From DATFJT01 sp965230755 (GTDB taxonomy: Bacteria > Bacteroidota > Bacteroidia > Chitinophagales > Saprospiraceae): DNA of 64,000 bases. Below, one piece after another: positions 16,892-26,878 of this stretch; the stretch's first letter is position 1; each line of letters begins with the position of its first letter. Location of the stretch: positions 124,001-188,000 of the forward strand of contig CBDDLT010000011.1 of the NCBI GenBank assembly GCA_965230755.1, written 5' to 3'. The notes beneath the pieces are model-generated. The model searched no databases, was not told the origin of the DNA, and worked only from the letters and a program-made list of their open reading frames with translations. The translations under genes and the position numbers were made by a program.

Positions 16892-19800
16892 ATGATTCGA
16901 AATTTACTTATGGGATTGTGCATGGTTCTATTTACTAGTGCAGCAATCTACGCTCAAGGTGATTTTCAACTTCGAAAAATTGGTACTTTTCATACTGGTA
17001 TTTTCGATGAAGGAAGCGCCGAAATAGTAGCTTATGATGCGAACAATAAGCGAGCTTTTTTTACTAATGCTGATGCCAACGCGGTCACAGTGGTTGACCT
17101 GAATGATCCATACCACCCTACATTAATAGCTGAAATTTCTCAAGATTCTTATGGAGCTGGAGTAAACAGCTTAGCAGTATATGGAGACCTTGTTGCCGTT
17201 GCTGTAGAAGCAGATGCTGTAGATGCTCCTGGTAAGGTAGTTTTTTGGTCTACGGATGGAGCTTATGTAGCCGATGTGGAAGTTGGAATCCTTCCCGATA
17301 TGGTGACATTCTCCAATGATGGTAATTATGTTGTAGTAGCCAATGAAGGAGAACCTAATGATGATTACACTGTAGATCCAGAAGGAAGTGTAAGTATTAT
17401 AGACATGAGTAATGGTGCGGCTTCAGCTACTGTTGCTCAAGTAGATTTTGGAGTATTTACAGATGCTAATTTTTTGAGATCACTCGGTGTAAGAATTTAT
17501 GGTCCTAATGCTACACCGGCACAGGACTTGGAACCGGAATATATTGCGATATCTGATGATAGTAAGACCGCTTATGTCAACTGTCAAGAAAACAATGTGA
17601 TACTGGAAGTTGATTTAGAAACGGCTACCATTAATGTAGCCAATGGATTTGTTCTTGGAACCAAAGATCACAGTTTGCCAGGAAATGGTTTGGATGCAAG
17701 CAACAGAGATGATTCGATCTTGATAACCAATTACCCAATAGCTGGATTATATCTTCCAGATGCTATTGTTTATCACAGAATAAATGGAACGGGTTATATT
17801 TTAACTGCCAATGAAGGCGACTCCAGGGATTATGATGGATACTCAGAAGAAGAAAGAGTAAAGGATCTGACGCTTGATCCTACCGCTTATCCAAATGCTG
17901 CGGATTTACAGGAGGATGAAGTTCTGGGAAGACTAAAAGTAACCAGTGCGGATGGTGATACTGACGGTGATGGTGATATTGACTTGATTCATTCCTATGG
18001 TGCTCGATCATTTACAATATGGAGTACTGATGGGACTATTATATTTGATAGCGGAGATGAATTCGAAAGAAAATTAGCAGAGTATAACCCAATGTATTTC
18101 AATTCGAACAATGACGAAAATGATTTTGACTCAAGATCGGATGACAAAGGCCCAGAGCCTGAAGCGATCGAAGTTGCAGAAATTGGTAATGATGTTTATG
18201 CAATCATTGGATTGGAAAGAGTGGGTGGCTTGATGGTATATAATATCACCGACCCTGCAAATGCATATTTTGTTTCTTATGTTAATAATAGAATCTTCTA
18301 TGCTAATCCTGAAGGTAGGGTAGTGGGAGACTTGGGACCTGAGTCCATCAAATTCGTTCCAGAATGGGATAGCCCAATTGACCTGCCATTAGTAATCACA
18401 GCTAATGAAGTCAGTGGAACGATGACCGTTTTCGCAGTTAATGATACTATTAAGGATATTATTTTCGACGAGGAAATTGAAGTAGAAAGTTATACTCCAA
18501 CAGAAGTTGTTGTTCCGCCATCTCCACTGGAAACACAAGTTGTTTTTGTAGGAGGACATGACATTGTTCAAACTACTCCAACCTATGGAAATCCAGCAGG
18601 TAGAGCAATTGCCAAAGAATGGCATGATTTCATTGGTTATACTCCAGATGAGACTGGTAATACATTGGGATGGATATCTGTCAATCACGAAATGGTTTAC
18701 AGAGATGATAAAATTGGTGACGGTGGAGGAATGACGGTTTTCCAAGTTGGAAAAGACGCCAATGGTCAAATAGAAGTATTAGATCAGACTTTAACGGATG
18801 GAAGATCTGGACAATTTTTCAATGTAGATTTTGTCAATACTGTTGGAGAAACAGGGATGAACTGTGCTGGTATTAGTGCACCAGATGGAAGAATATGGAC
18901 AGCAGAGGAGTGGTATAGAGGAAATCAAGCCTCAATCTGGAATAGTTCTGCAAGGACTTCTTCTCTTCCTTTAAGGGTTAATTCTATCGTCAGTGGATAT
19001 GGATTAAGAGATACTGCTGATTTTACTATTGATGCTCCTGAATTTCCATTAGTAGATGGAATGTCAATAAAGAAGTATGAGAATTTCAATTACATGGTCG
19101 AAATTGACCCTAAGGAAGCAAAAGCAATAAGAAAGCAATACAACTGGGGAAGAGCCGGATGGGAAGGCGGTGCTATTACGGAGGATATGAAGACGGTTTA
19201 TCTAGGTATTGATGCGACACCAGCGCCGTGGGTTAAATACGAAGCCGATGTTGCTGGAGACTTTACTTCAGGTACACTATATGTTTTCAAACATGACAAT
19301 GACGAAGGAGAAAGATGGATAGCAGTTCCTGAAACAGTAGACAATGTATTCGGAGGATTATCTGATTTTGCTTGGTCTGTTGGTGCTACGATGTTTGTTA
19401 GAAATGAATGGGTAACTATTGATCACAATACTGGATTGGTTTATTGGACAGAAACTGGAAGAGACAGTGGCTCAAGTGGGCCTGGAAGAATCTTCAATGC
19501 TGCTGTAGCTAATACAGATGCCGTTCCTGCTCCACATCACGAAGCTTTGGCGCTTTCTTATGGATTGAGTGGTGCTACAGATACATTGTATCAGGATTAC
19601 TACGGTAGAGTTTTATACTATGATCCGATCAGCTCAGAAGTTGGAGTTGCAGTCAATGGAGGTCCTTTCTTTGAGTCTTCTCCAACTGAGGAAAATTATC
19701 CTGATATTCATCTGTCTAATCCTGATGGACTGAATGTTATTGAAATTGACGGACAGAATTTTTTGATGATCAGTGAGGATTTGAATGGAAGTTCGAATGG

Positions 19801-20281
19801 TAGAACACCAGAGGGTGTGAGCAACAGAATGTGCGAATTGTATTTGTTAGATACTCGAAAAATTCCAGCAACCACGGATGATTTGGTCAGAGTGACCGCA
19901 GTACCTCAAGGAGCAGAAATTACGGGAGCAATTCAGATAGATAATAATACCATCTTGTTTAATTCTCAGCATCCCAATCCTGGGAATCCATTTCCTTATA
20001 ATCACTCTTTGACCATGGCTATTCATGGATTTCAGTCGGTCACTTTGGATAGACTACAAAATCCTACTGATGAGGCCGTTAAAAGTGAAGGTTTGTTGGC
20101 CAATGAGATAACAAGGGAGTTATTCTTGAAGAAAACTACTGATGCCGCCTTGTATGATGAAAAAGGTAAAAGATTAAGAGTATTCCGAAAGAGAAAACAA
20201 ATCAATTTGGGTGGCCTTGATTCGGGTACTTACTTCTTGGTTACCGAAGATGAAGATGTTTATAAGTTAAATGTTCTCTAA
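16892..20281 (+). CDS. Secreted choice-of-anchor I propeller fused to a PhoX-like (DUF839) domain
   Basis: 1129 residues. The signal peptide is about residues 1-22 (ends IYAQ). Residues about 25-520 are a choice-of-anchor I beta-propeller-like domain (NADANAVTVVDLNDP, VVVANEGEPNDDYTVDPEGS, ILTANEGDSRDYDG). Residues about 530-1055 are a PhoX/DUF839-like domain (GWISVNHE, WTAEEWYRGNQ, GRAGWEGGAITEDMKTVYLG, YWTETGRDSGS, LSNPDGLNVIEIDG). Known: PhoX-type proteins include calcium-dependent alkaline phosphatases, so a phosphatase or related extracellular hydrolase role is plausible but not shown. The C-terminal ~60 residues match the T9SS type A tail of the next gene but lack the YPNP entry motif. 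The C-terminal half is closely similar to the whole of the next gene, 32 bp downstream. Confidence 0.85.
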   Translation: MIRNLLMGLCMVLFTSAAIYAQGDFQLRKIGTFHTGIFDEGSAEIVAYDANNKRAFFTNADANAVTVVDLNDPYHPTLIAEISQDSYGAGVNSLAVYGDLVAVAVEADAVDAPGKVVFWSTDGAYVADVEVGILPDMVTFSNDGNYVVVANEGEPNDDYTVDPEGSVSIIDMSNGAASATVAQVDFGVFTDANFLRSLGVRIYGPNATPAQDLEPEYIAISDDSKTAYVNCQENNVILEVDLETATINVANGFVLGTKDHSLPGNGLDASNRDDSILITNYPIAGLYLPDAIVYHRINGTGYILTANEGDSRDYDGYSEEERVKDLTLDPTAYPNAADLQEDEVLGRLKVTSADGDTDGDGDIDLIHSYGARSFTIWSTDGTIIFDSGDEFERKLAEYNPMYFNSNNDENDFDSRSDDKGPEPEAIEVAEIGNDVYAIIGLERVGGLMVYNITDPANAYFVSYVNNRIFYANPEGRVVGDLGPESIKFVPEWDSPIDLPLVITANEVSGTMTVFAVNDTIKDIIFDEEIEVESYTPTEVVVPPSPLETQVVFVGGHDIVQTTPTYGNPAGRAIAKEWHDFIGYTPDETGNTLGWISVNHEMVYRDDKIGDGGGMTVFQVGKDANGQIEVLDQTLTDGRSGQFFNVDFVNTVGETGMNCAGISAPDGRIWTAEEWYRGNQASIWNSSARTSSLPLRVNSIVSGYGLRDTADFTIDAPEFPLVDGMSIKKYENFNYMVEIDPKEAKAIRKQYNWGRAGWEGGAITEDMKTVYLGIDATPAPWVKYEADVAGDFTSGTLYVFKHDNDEGERWIAVPETVDNVFGGLSDFAWSVGATMFVRNEWVTIDHNTGLVYWTETGRDSGSSGPGRIFNAAVANTDAVPAPHHEALALSYGLSGATDTLYQDYYGRVLYYDPISSEVGVAVNGGPFFESSPTEENYPDIHLSNPDGLNVIEIDGQNFLMISEDLNGSSNGRTPEGVSNRMCELYLLDTRKIPATTDDLVRVTAVPQGAEITGAIQIDNNTILFNSQHPNPGNPFPYNHSLTMAIHGFQSVTLDRLQNPTDEAVKSEGLLANEITRELFLKKTTDAALYDEKGKRLRVFRKRKQINLGGLDSGTYFLVTEDEDVYKLNVL

Positions 20282-20313
20282 AAATCTTAAAAGACTAAAA
20301 GATATATCTCAAT

Positions 20314-22197
20314 ATGAAAAATTTAATTTTCTCAATTTTATTTACGTCGATAATGATCTCGGCATACGCTCAGGATCCCATATTTGACGAAATACTTAAT
20401 ATCGATAATTATGCTCCGGATGAAGTAGTATTGCCTCCTTCTCCATTAGAATTGGAAGTATTATTTATCGGAGGGCATGACATCGTTCAAACAACCGCTA
20501 CTTATGGCAATCCTGCTGGAAGAGCTATTGCAAAGGAGTGGCATGATTTCATTGGGTTTACTCCTGATGACTCTGGACAGTCTTTAGGATGGGTTTCTGT
20601 TAATCATGAGACCATTTATAATGATGATAAAATTGGTGATGGAGGTGGAATGACCACCTTCCGAGTGAATAAAAACGGAGCGGGTCAAATTGAAGTGATG
20701 GAACAGACGCTCAGTGATGGCAGAACAGGACGCTTTTTCAATGTAGACTTTGTCAATACGGTAGGAGAAACAGGGATGAACTGCGCTGGCATTAGTGCAC
20801 CTGACGGAAGAATATGGACGGCAGAAGAGTGGTATAGAACAAGTCAAGGATCGATATTTGGTAGTTCAGCCCGGAGTTCAAGCCTTCCCCTTGTAGTAAG
20901 TGGTGTGACATCAGGATACGGAGTAAGAGATACCAATGATTTTACGATCAATGCCCCTGAATTTCCCCTTGTTGACGGAATGACTATACCGAAATACGAG
21001 AACTTCAATTATATGGTAGAGATCGATCCTAAGGAAGCTAAGGCGATCAGAAAACAATACAACTGGGGAAGAGCCGGATGGGAAGGTGGAGCCATTACCG
21101 AGGATATGCAGACTGTTTATTTAGGAATTGACGGTGTACCTGCGCCATGGGTGAAATTCGAAGCAAATACACCTGGTGATTTTACCAATGGCACACTTTA
21201 TGTTTATAAACACGATAATGCTCAAGGAAGTAGATGGATAGCAGTTCCCGAGACAGTGGATAACGTATTTGGTGGTTTGACTGGATTCGCGTGGTCAGTA
21301 GGTGCTACGATGTATATGAGAAATGAATGGGTAGCGATTGATCAGGAATCGGGAATAGTATACTGGACGGAGACAGGTAGAGATAGTGGTTCTAGTGGAC
21401 CTGGTAGAGTTTTTGCCGCTGTTTCTGCTGCAGCTGGTGCTGCTATTGCCCCACATCATGAGGCTTTGGCAATTGAAAGAGGTTTTACTGGGGCTACGGA
21501 TACTTTATATCAGGATTATTACGGTAGAGTTTTGTACTATGATCCTAGTACAGAGGAGGTAGGCGTTATGGTCGAAGGAGGTCCATATTTCGAATCATCT
21601 CCTTCTATTGCTGATTATCCTGAAAAGCATCTCTCCAATCCGGATGGTTTGAACATGATAGAAATCGATGGAGAGAAATTCTTGATGATCAGTGAAGATT
21701 TAAATGGTACATCCAACGGTCGAGTACCCGAAGGCGTAGACAATAGACTTTGTGAGTTGTATTTGCTCAATGTCAAAAACATGAATGCAAGTCCTGATCA
21801 GCTAGTTAGAATAACAGCTGTTGCCAGAGGAGCAGAGATCACAGGGGCAATTCAAATTGATCCCAATACAGTTTTGTTCAACTCTCAGCACCCGAATGCT
21901 GAAGTGCCATTTCCATACAATCACTCTGTCACGATGGCAATTACGGGATTCGAAGGAATTACGACTAACTTAAATGAGCCAGAATTCGAAAAAGTTGGAG
22001 AACTAAGTATTTATCCTAATCCAACTACCAGAGAGTTGCAGTTATCGGAAAAAATGGATTTTGCCATTTATGATAATCAGGGTAAAAGACTTCAAGTGTA
22101 TAGAAACAGAAAACACGTTGATGTTTCTAATCTAAATTCCGGTGTGTATTACATTCAAACGGAGGATAGAGGAGTGTACAAATTTATCGTTCAGTAA
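20314..22197 (+). CDS. Secreted PhoX-like (DUF839) protein with T9SS type A tail
   Basis: 627 residues. The signal peptide is residues 1-20 (ends SAYAQ). The PhoX-like domain fills about 25-555 with the same landmark sequences as the C-terminal half of the preceding protein (GGHDIVQTT, SAPDGRIWTAEEWYR, RAGWEGGAITEDM, TGRDSGSSGPGR). The C-terminus carries an intact type A sorting domain (LSIYPNPTTRELQLSEK...YKFIVQ). It is probably co-transcribed with the upstream gene (32-bp gap) and followed by a hairpin terminator. Clearly a tandem paralogue; likely exported by T9SS. Substrate unknown; phosphatase activity is an inference from the family. Confidence 0.85.
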   Translation: MKNLIFSILFTSIMISAYAQDPIFDEILNIDNYAPDEVVLPPSPLELEVLFIGGHDIVQTTATYGNPAGRAIAKEWHDFIGFTPDDSGQSLGWVSVNHETIYNDDKIGDGGGMTTFRVNKNGAGQIEVMEQTLSDGRTGRFFNVDFVNTVGETGMNCAGISAPDGRIWTAEEWYRTSQGSIFGSSARSSSLPLVVSGVTSGYGVRDTNDFTINAPEFPLVDGMTIPKYENFNYMVEIDPKEAKAIRKQYNWGRAGWEGGAITEDMQTVYLGIDGVPAPWVKFEANTPGDFTNGTLYVYKHDNAQGSRWIAVPETVDNVFGGLTGFAWSVGATMYMRNEWVAIDQESGIVYWTETGRDSGSSGPGRVFAAVSAAAGAAIAPHHEALAIERGFTGATDTLYQDYYGRVLYYDPSTEEVGVMVEGGPYFESSPSIADYPEKHLSNPDGLNMIEIDGEKFLMISEDLNGTSNGRVPEGVDNRLCELYLLNVKNMNASPDQLVRITAVARGAEITGAIQIDPNTVLFNSQHPNAEVPFPYNHSVTMAITGFEGITTNLNEPEFEKVGELSIYPNPTTRELQLSEKMDFAIYDNQGKRLQVYRNRKHVDVSNLNSGVYYIQTEDRGVYKFIVQ

Positions 22198-22237
22198 ATG
22201 AATTGTTTTAATTCAGGTTTGAAATAGAAAAGCATAG

Positions 22238-22267
22238 ACAGGGCCATTTAGTAATGGCCCTGTTTGT
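22238..22267 (+). terminator. Hairpin terminator after the PhoX-like pair
   Basis: A perfect 9-bp stem, ACAGGGCCA (22238-22246) with TGGCCCTGT (22255-22263), has an 8-nt loop. The following tract (TTGTC) is only weakly T-rich, so termination strength is uncertain. Confidence 0.7.
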
Positions 22268-22300
22268 CGTATTAGGGATTTTGGTTTAAATGAAAAGTTT

Positions 22301-24253
22301 ATGAAGAAATTATTAGGTAGCCTATGTATAGGTTTTCTCTTTATGTTCCCATTCTTCACCGATAACAAGTTGATTTCACATATTGATGGGCTCGGTTCAC
22401 CATTGGATAATATTCGATCGACATTTGTTCAGGACTTGGATGATTTTGAAGCCTCGATAGTTGATCTGGTCTCCGAAAGTGCATCATTTAACCAAGGTTC
22501 AATTGGTATTGAAGAAATACAGCGCAGTTGTTCAGAAGCTAGAATGCGGTTTAAAAAGGTGGAGTATTTATTCGAATACTTACAGCCACAATACACAAAA
22601 AACTATATCAATGGTGCACCCTTGCCTAAAACGGACCCAACCATTCCCGCTATTGAAATTATTGCACCCTGCGGTTTACAAACTTTGGATGAATTGATAT
22701 TTTCAGATGACCCAACGATAGAATCGGGAGAAATTCTTAGACTGAGCAAAAAATTGCGGTCCGACATCATCACACCCATTAACTTTCTAAAAGTAAAAAA
22801 TCTTGAACATCGTTATGTTATTGAGGCATGCCGTGAAGAATTACTTAGAATTTTTACGTTGGGTTTAACAGGATTTGATACTCCAGGATCCGGAAATGCT
22901 ATTCCGGAGGCGCAAGCAGCACTTTCGGCAATTCGAAATACACTTTTAAGTTACAAGAGCTTTTTTGATCAAAAGAACATTGTTCTGGGTTCAGAACTTA
23001 TTCAATCCGTTGAAAGCTGGGAGAATTATCTCTCAAAACATGGAGATTTTGACAATCTGGATAGAATATTTATTCTCACCAACTATTTCAATCCACTTTA
23101 TGCTGGTATCCATGAGCTACAGCACAAAATGAATGTTGAGTTCAAAAGAGAAGTAGATCCTACCTTGCACCCCATTAATTATGACTGTAAGAACATTTTC
23201 ACTGACGATTTTTTAAGTCCTTCCTATTATTCAGAAATTTCATCTTCAGATCTTTTCGATGAAAAGAAGATAGAATTGGGGAAGATACTATTTTTCGACC
23301 CTGTTTTATCCAGAGACTTGAGCATGTCATGTGCGACTTGCCACCAACCAGAAAAAGCTTTTTCGGATGGGAAGAAAAAGAGCGTAGAACGAAAAGATTT
23401 GATAACTAGAAATTCACCGGGATTGATCAATTCCGTCTATTATGGTAAGTATTTTCTGGACATGAGAGAGTATGATTTAGAAAGACAAGTTAAGCATGTA
23501 ATGTTCAATGAAGATGAATTCAATATGGATTTTATTGAACTGGCAGATAGACTAAAGGAAAGCAAAGAATACTTGGAATTATTTTCTGAGGCATATGGAG
23601 ACAGAGACAAATATATTATTTCGACGTGGTCAATATCCAATGCTTTGGCGGCATATGTTACTTCGCTTCGTTCTTGGAATAGCCCATTCGATCAGTATGT
23701 CAGGGGTGAAATCCCAAATATTGATGAGTCGGTTAAACGCGGATTTAACTTATTCATGGGAAAGGCTGCCTGTGGGACTTGCCATTTTGCACCTTCTTTT
23801 AGTGGTATAGTCCCTCCTAGATATGAAGATTCGGAATCTGAGGTTCTAGGAGTATTGGCGGAGTTTGACACTATTAATCCCGTATTGGACAACGATCCAG
23901 GAAGAGAAAGAAATAAGGTTCCTCGGGATGAAGTTCCCCATTTTAACAGATCATTTAAGACTTTGACAGTTAGAAACGCGGAATTAACAGGGCCTTATAT
24001 GCATAATGGAGCTTTTGAGACTTTAGAGGAGCTGATGGTATTTTACAACTTAGGAGGCGGTGCTGGATTGGGACTTGCAGTAGAGAATCAAACATTGGCT
24101 CCAGACGCCTTAGGCTTGAACAATCAAGAAATAGCTGACATCATCTCATTTATGAAAAGTTTGACAGATACCACCAACCTTACCACAGGTCCTAAGGTAC
24201 TACCGGCTTTTGAAAATACTCCGGAATGGGACAATCGATTCTCCACCTATTAA
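22301..24253 (+). CDS. Di-heme cytochrome c peroxidase with N-terminal helical domain
   Basis: 650 residues. An N-terminal signal (about 1-20) precedes a helical domain (about 25-290) bearing GLQTLDELIF, which resembles the GxxALxxLLFG motif of imelysin-like proteins. Residues about 320-640 are a MauG/CcpA-type di-heme peroxidase with heme sites CATCH and CGTCH and the distal segment LTGPYMHNGAFETLEELMVFYN. Known: these periplasmic enzymes reduce hydrogen peroxide with electrons from c-type cytochromes or act as MauG-like oxidases. It sits just after a terminator with its own leader, facing the TonB receptor gene (convergent, 20-bp gap). Cytochrome maturation genes are at 50.7-53.9 kb. Confidence 0.9.
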   Translation: MKKLLGSLCIGFLFMFPFFTDNKLISHIDGLGSPLDNIRSTFVQDLDDFEASIVDLVSESASFNQGSIGIEEIQRSCSEARMRFKKVEYLFEYLQPQYTKNYINGAPLPKTDPTIPAIEIIAPCGLQTLDELIFSDDPTIESGEILRLSKKLRSDIITPINFLKVKNLEHRYVIEACREELLRIFTLGLTGFDTPGSGNAIPEAQAALSAIRNTLLSYKSFFDQKNIVLGSELIQSVESWENYLSKHGDFDNLDRIFILTNYFNPLYAGIHELQHKMNVEFKREVDPTLHPINYDCKNIFTDDFLSPSYYSEISSSDLFDEKKIELGKILFFDPVLSRDLSMSCATCHQPEKAFSDGKKKSVERKDLITRNSPGLINSVYYGKYFLDMREYDLERQVKHVMFNEDEFNMDFIELADRLKESKEYLELFSEAYGDRDKYIISTWSISNALAAYVTSLRSWNSPFDQYVRGEIPNIDESVKRGFNLFMGKAACGTCHFAPSFSGIVPPRYEDSESEVLGVLAEFDTINPVLDNDPGRERNKVPRDEVPHFNRSFKTLTVRNAELTGPYMHNGAFETLEELMVFYNLGGGAGLGLAVENQTLAPDALGLNNQEIADIISFMKSLTDTTNLTTGPKVLPAFENTPEWDNRFSTY

Positions 24254-24273
24254 TATGGGTCAGATGATTCGGG

Positions 24274-26673
24274 CTAAAACTCTACACGAAAGCTGAGAAC
24301 GGGTATAATTCCTGTTTGAGTATCGTATTCAGTATTGCCCGTACTGGCATTGAAGTATTCCGAAGCGACATTCTCCCGATTGGTTAGATTTAAAATATCC
24401 AGTCGGAGTTCTTTTGTGACCTTCTTCTTATTGGTTCTAAGACTCACTTGCATGTCGAGCTTCCAATAATCAGGAAGCCTGTCCTCAAAAGAATTTTCGA
24501 AGTCATAAATTGTACTAAATGCCATTCGAGAAGCCTCAATATCAATAGGAACAAATCTCCGATTCCCTCCCCAAGCTCCGCGGAAATTCAAGCCCAAGAT
24601 ATTTTGGTCATTTCTGCCTACAAGGTATTCTTTGCCTGTTAGAAAACTAAAGGAAAAATTACTTCCAAAAGGAGTATTTCTGGTTACATCGTCCAGGGCC
24701 TCGTATGTTGCTTCGTAAAGAGAGCCACTGAATAACATATAAAATCCCTTATCGAAAAATCGTTGGGCGGTTAGCTCTAGTCCGTAATTCGTGCCCGTAC
24801 CCTCATTTACAAGCGGTAAAGTAGTGTAGTCGTCTTCTAGCAATAAGGTGGAAAATATGCTGTTTTCGTTGTCGTGTACAGGAACATTGTACAATTCCTG
24901 ATAATAGGTTTCCGCTTTGATGTACCAATTTCGACTCAGAAGATTGTCATAACTCAACACATAGTGCCTCGCTTTGGTGAATCCCAAATCCTTATTCGGT
25001 TGTGTTACATTTCCATCTGCATCTGTGTAATTTGATAGGTAATATTCCAGAGACTCTATTCTGCTGTGCATTCCAAATCCTAGTCCGAAGGATTGCGTTG
25101 GTGTAAACTGCCATTTGAGGGCAGAACGCGGTTCAATAGTAGCCTTTTTATTCAATTCGAAATAGAGTAGATGTAGTCCATTGATCAAACTCAATTCTTC
25201 ATTAATTCTGAACTTCCAGCTGGCGTATCCCTGCCAACTACCGGAATTCCCTTTCTCATCAAGATAGAGATAGTCATTAAACGGAGGTGCGCGGAAAGGC
25301 TCAACTTCTCTTTCGGTAAAGTTGTACGCTAGCCGTGAGTATACAAATCCCGTCTCTACTATATTGCGTGCGTTGAATTTAGTTCGAAGTTTCGAGTTAA
25401 ATCTTAAATAGGATTTTTTCTTGCTTTCGATATATCGATAATCGCTGGATGAGTTATTGGCATCATTGATAACCTCGGTACCGGAATATGAAATATTGCT
25501 TCGTAAAAAAGATTTATCATTCACTCTAATAAGATGATTAAGTCCTACGGCTCCCATATTTGTATTGAGATCTTCCGAATAAGTATCTCCGGAGGGTTGA
25601 TAGATATCTTCACTCAATCCACCAATTCCATATACTGAAAAAATTCCGGCCTTTTTTGTGGGAAAATTTAATTTAAAGGCGGCATCTTGATATGTGGTTT
25701 CTTCATCTTCGTCTACAATATTAATTCCCAGTTTAGTAAATAGGGCTAGTGTAGAATATCTATAATTGACCAAATAGGAAGCACTTCCACCTTTCTTGAA
25801 GGGGCCTTCTACTGCTGCCTCAACACCAAGAATTCCAGCCTGGAATGTATATTCTCTTTTTTCGTCATTACCATTACGAAGTCGAATGTCGAAAGCTCCG
25901 GATAGGGCGTTACCAAACTCTGCCGGGAATGCTCCAGTATAAAAATCAGAATTGGCCAGGGTGTTGGCACTCAAAATACTAATCCCGCCACTAGATGCTC
26001 CCTCGGAGGCAAAGTGATTGGGGTTGGGGATTTCTACTCCTTCCAAACGCCATAGTAAGCCTCTTGGCGAGTTTCCACGAATGATGATGGCATTATTGTC
26101 ATCTCCTCCATTGGCCGTAGCTCCAGCAAACGCTGTGATCATTCGGGCTGGGTCGCTCACTCCGGCCGCAAATCGCTTGGTTTCTTCAACTGAAAAAGAT
26201 TGAGCACTGACCATAGCCATTTCATTGATTGGTGCCGCTTTATTGTCAGCTCCGGCTGTAACTACAACTTCTTGCAGTTTTTTGATGGATTCTGTCAATT
26301 CTATATTTAAGATCAATTGTTTTCCGGAGCCTATTAATTGATTGCTGAGCACTTGATTTTCATAACCTAGATACGAAATCTGAACCGTATGTCTTCCAAC
26401 AGGAACCTGATCTATCTTAAAGTTGCCGTCTACATCGGTTACTGCTCCTAGAAATGGGTCTGTATTGGCGATTGATATATTGGCACCAATCAAGGGACTC
26501 TTCGTGTCTGCGTCAACCACCGTTCCTCTTATGGTCTGCTTGAATGCATCGGGGGATTGGGCCTGCAAAAATAGACTGGCAGCGCTGAACATTAGGCAAA
26601 AAGAAAATTTAACTAAAACGGAGAGGTCTGTTATGCTGTAGGTGATTCGACCATATTCTGTCTTTACCGCCAT
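24274..26673 (-). CDS. TonB-dependent receptor with N-terminal carboxypeptidase-regulatory-like domain
   Basis: 799 residues. The N-terminal leader is long, with its hydrophobic core at about 19-38 and ending LQAQ. A CarboxypepD_reg-like domain spans about 47-130 (IRGTVVDADTKSPLIGANIS), then a plug (about 135-260, NAIIIRGNSPRGLLWRLEGV), then a beta-barrel ending in the aromatic outer-membrane signal LSFRVEF. No SusD partner is adjacent, so this is not a classical SusC/SusD pair. The substrate is not evident. A two-component regulator gene lies 205 bp upstream on the same strand, which may indicate regulation by that system. Confidence 0.92.
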   Translation of the reverse strand: MAVKTEYGRITYSITDLSVLVKFSFCLMFSAASLFLQAQSPDAFKQTIRGTVVDADTKSPLIGANISIANTDPFLGAVTDVDGNFKIDQVPVGRHTVQISYLGYENQVLSNQLIGSGKQLILNIELTESIKKLQEVVVTAGADNKAAPINEMAMVSAQSFSVEETKRFAAGVSDPARMITAFAGATANGGDDNNAIIIRGNSPRGLLWRLEGVEIPNPNHFASEGASSGGISILSANTLANSDFYTGAFPAEFGNALSGAFDIRLRNGNDEKREYTFQAGILGVEAAVEGPFKKGGSASYLVNYRYSTLALFTKLGINIVDEDEETTYQDAAFKLNFPTKKAGIFSVYGIGGLSEDIYQPSGDTYSEDLNTNMGAVGLNHLIRVNDKSFLRSNISYSGTEVINDANNSSSDYRYIESKKKSYLRFNSKLRTKFNARNIVETGFVYSRLAYNFTEREVEPFRAPPFNDYLYLDEKGNSGSWQGYASWKFRINEELSLINGLHLLYFELNKKATIEPRSALKWQFTPTQSFGLGFGMHSRIESLEYYLSNYTDADGNVTQPNKDLGFTKARHYVLSYDNLLSRNWYIKAETYYQELYNVPVHDNENSIFSTLLLEDDYTTLPLVNEGTGTNYGLELTAQRFFDKGFYMLFSGSLYEATYEALDDVTRNTPFGSNFSFSFLTGKEYLVGRNDQNILGLNFRGAWGGNRRFVPIDIEASRMAFSTIYDFENSFEDRLPDYWKLDMQVSLRTNKKKVTKELRLDILNLTNRENVASEYFNASTGNTEYDTQTGIIPVLSFRVEF

Positions 26674-26878
26674 AATTTGAATCTTTTAATTTTTTGTCAT
26701 TATCCTTTAGGAACTCTACAAAAAAAGCAATTAATACATTTTACACCGTAAAAAATGGATTAATTAACGTTTATGGCGGACAAAAATACTATGGAACCGA
26801 GTCACTTCAACTTTCAATACTCTTAAAGGCAAAAAATGCTTGTTGGGCTAATAAAGAATACACTCACGATATGATGGA

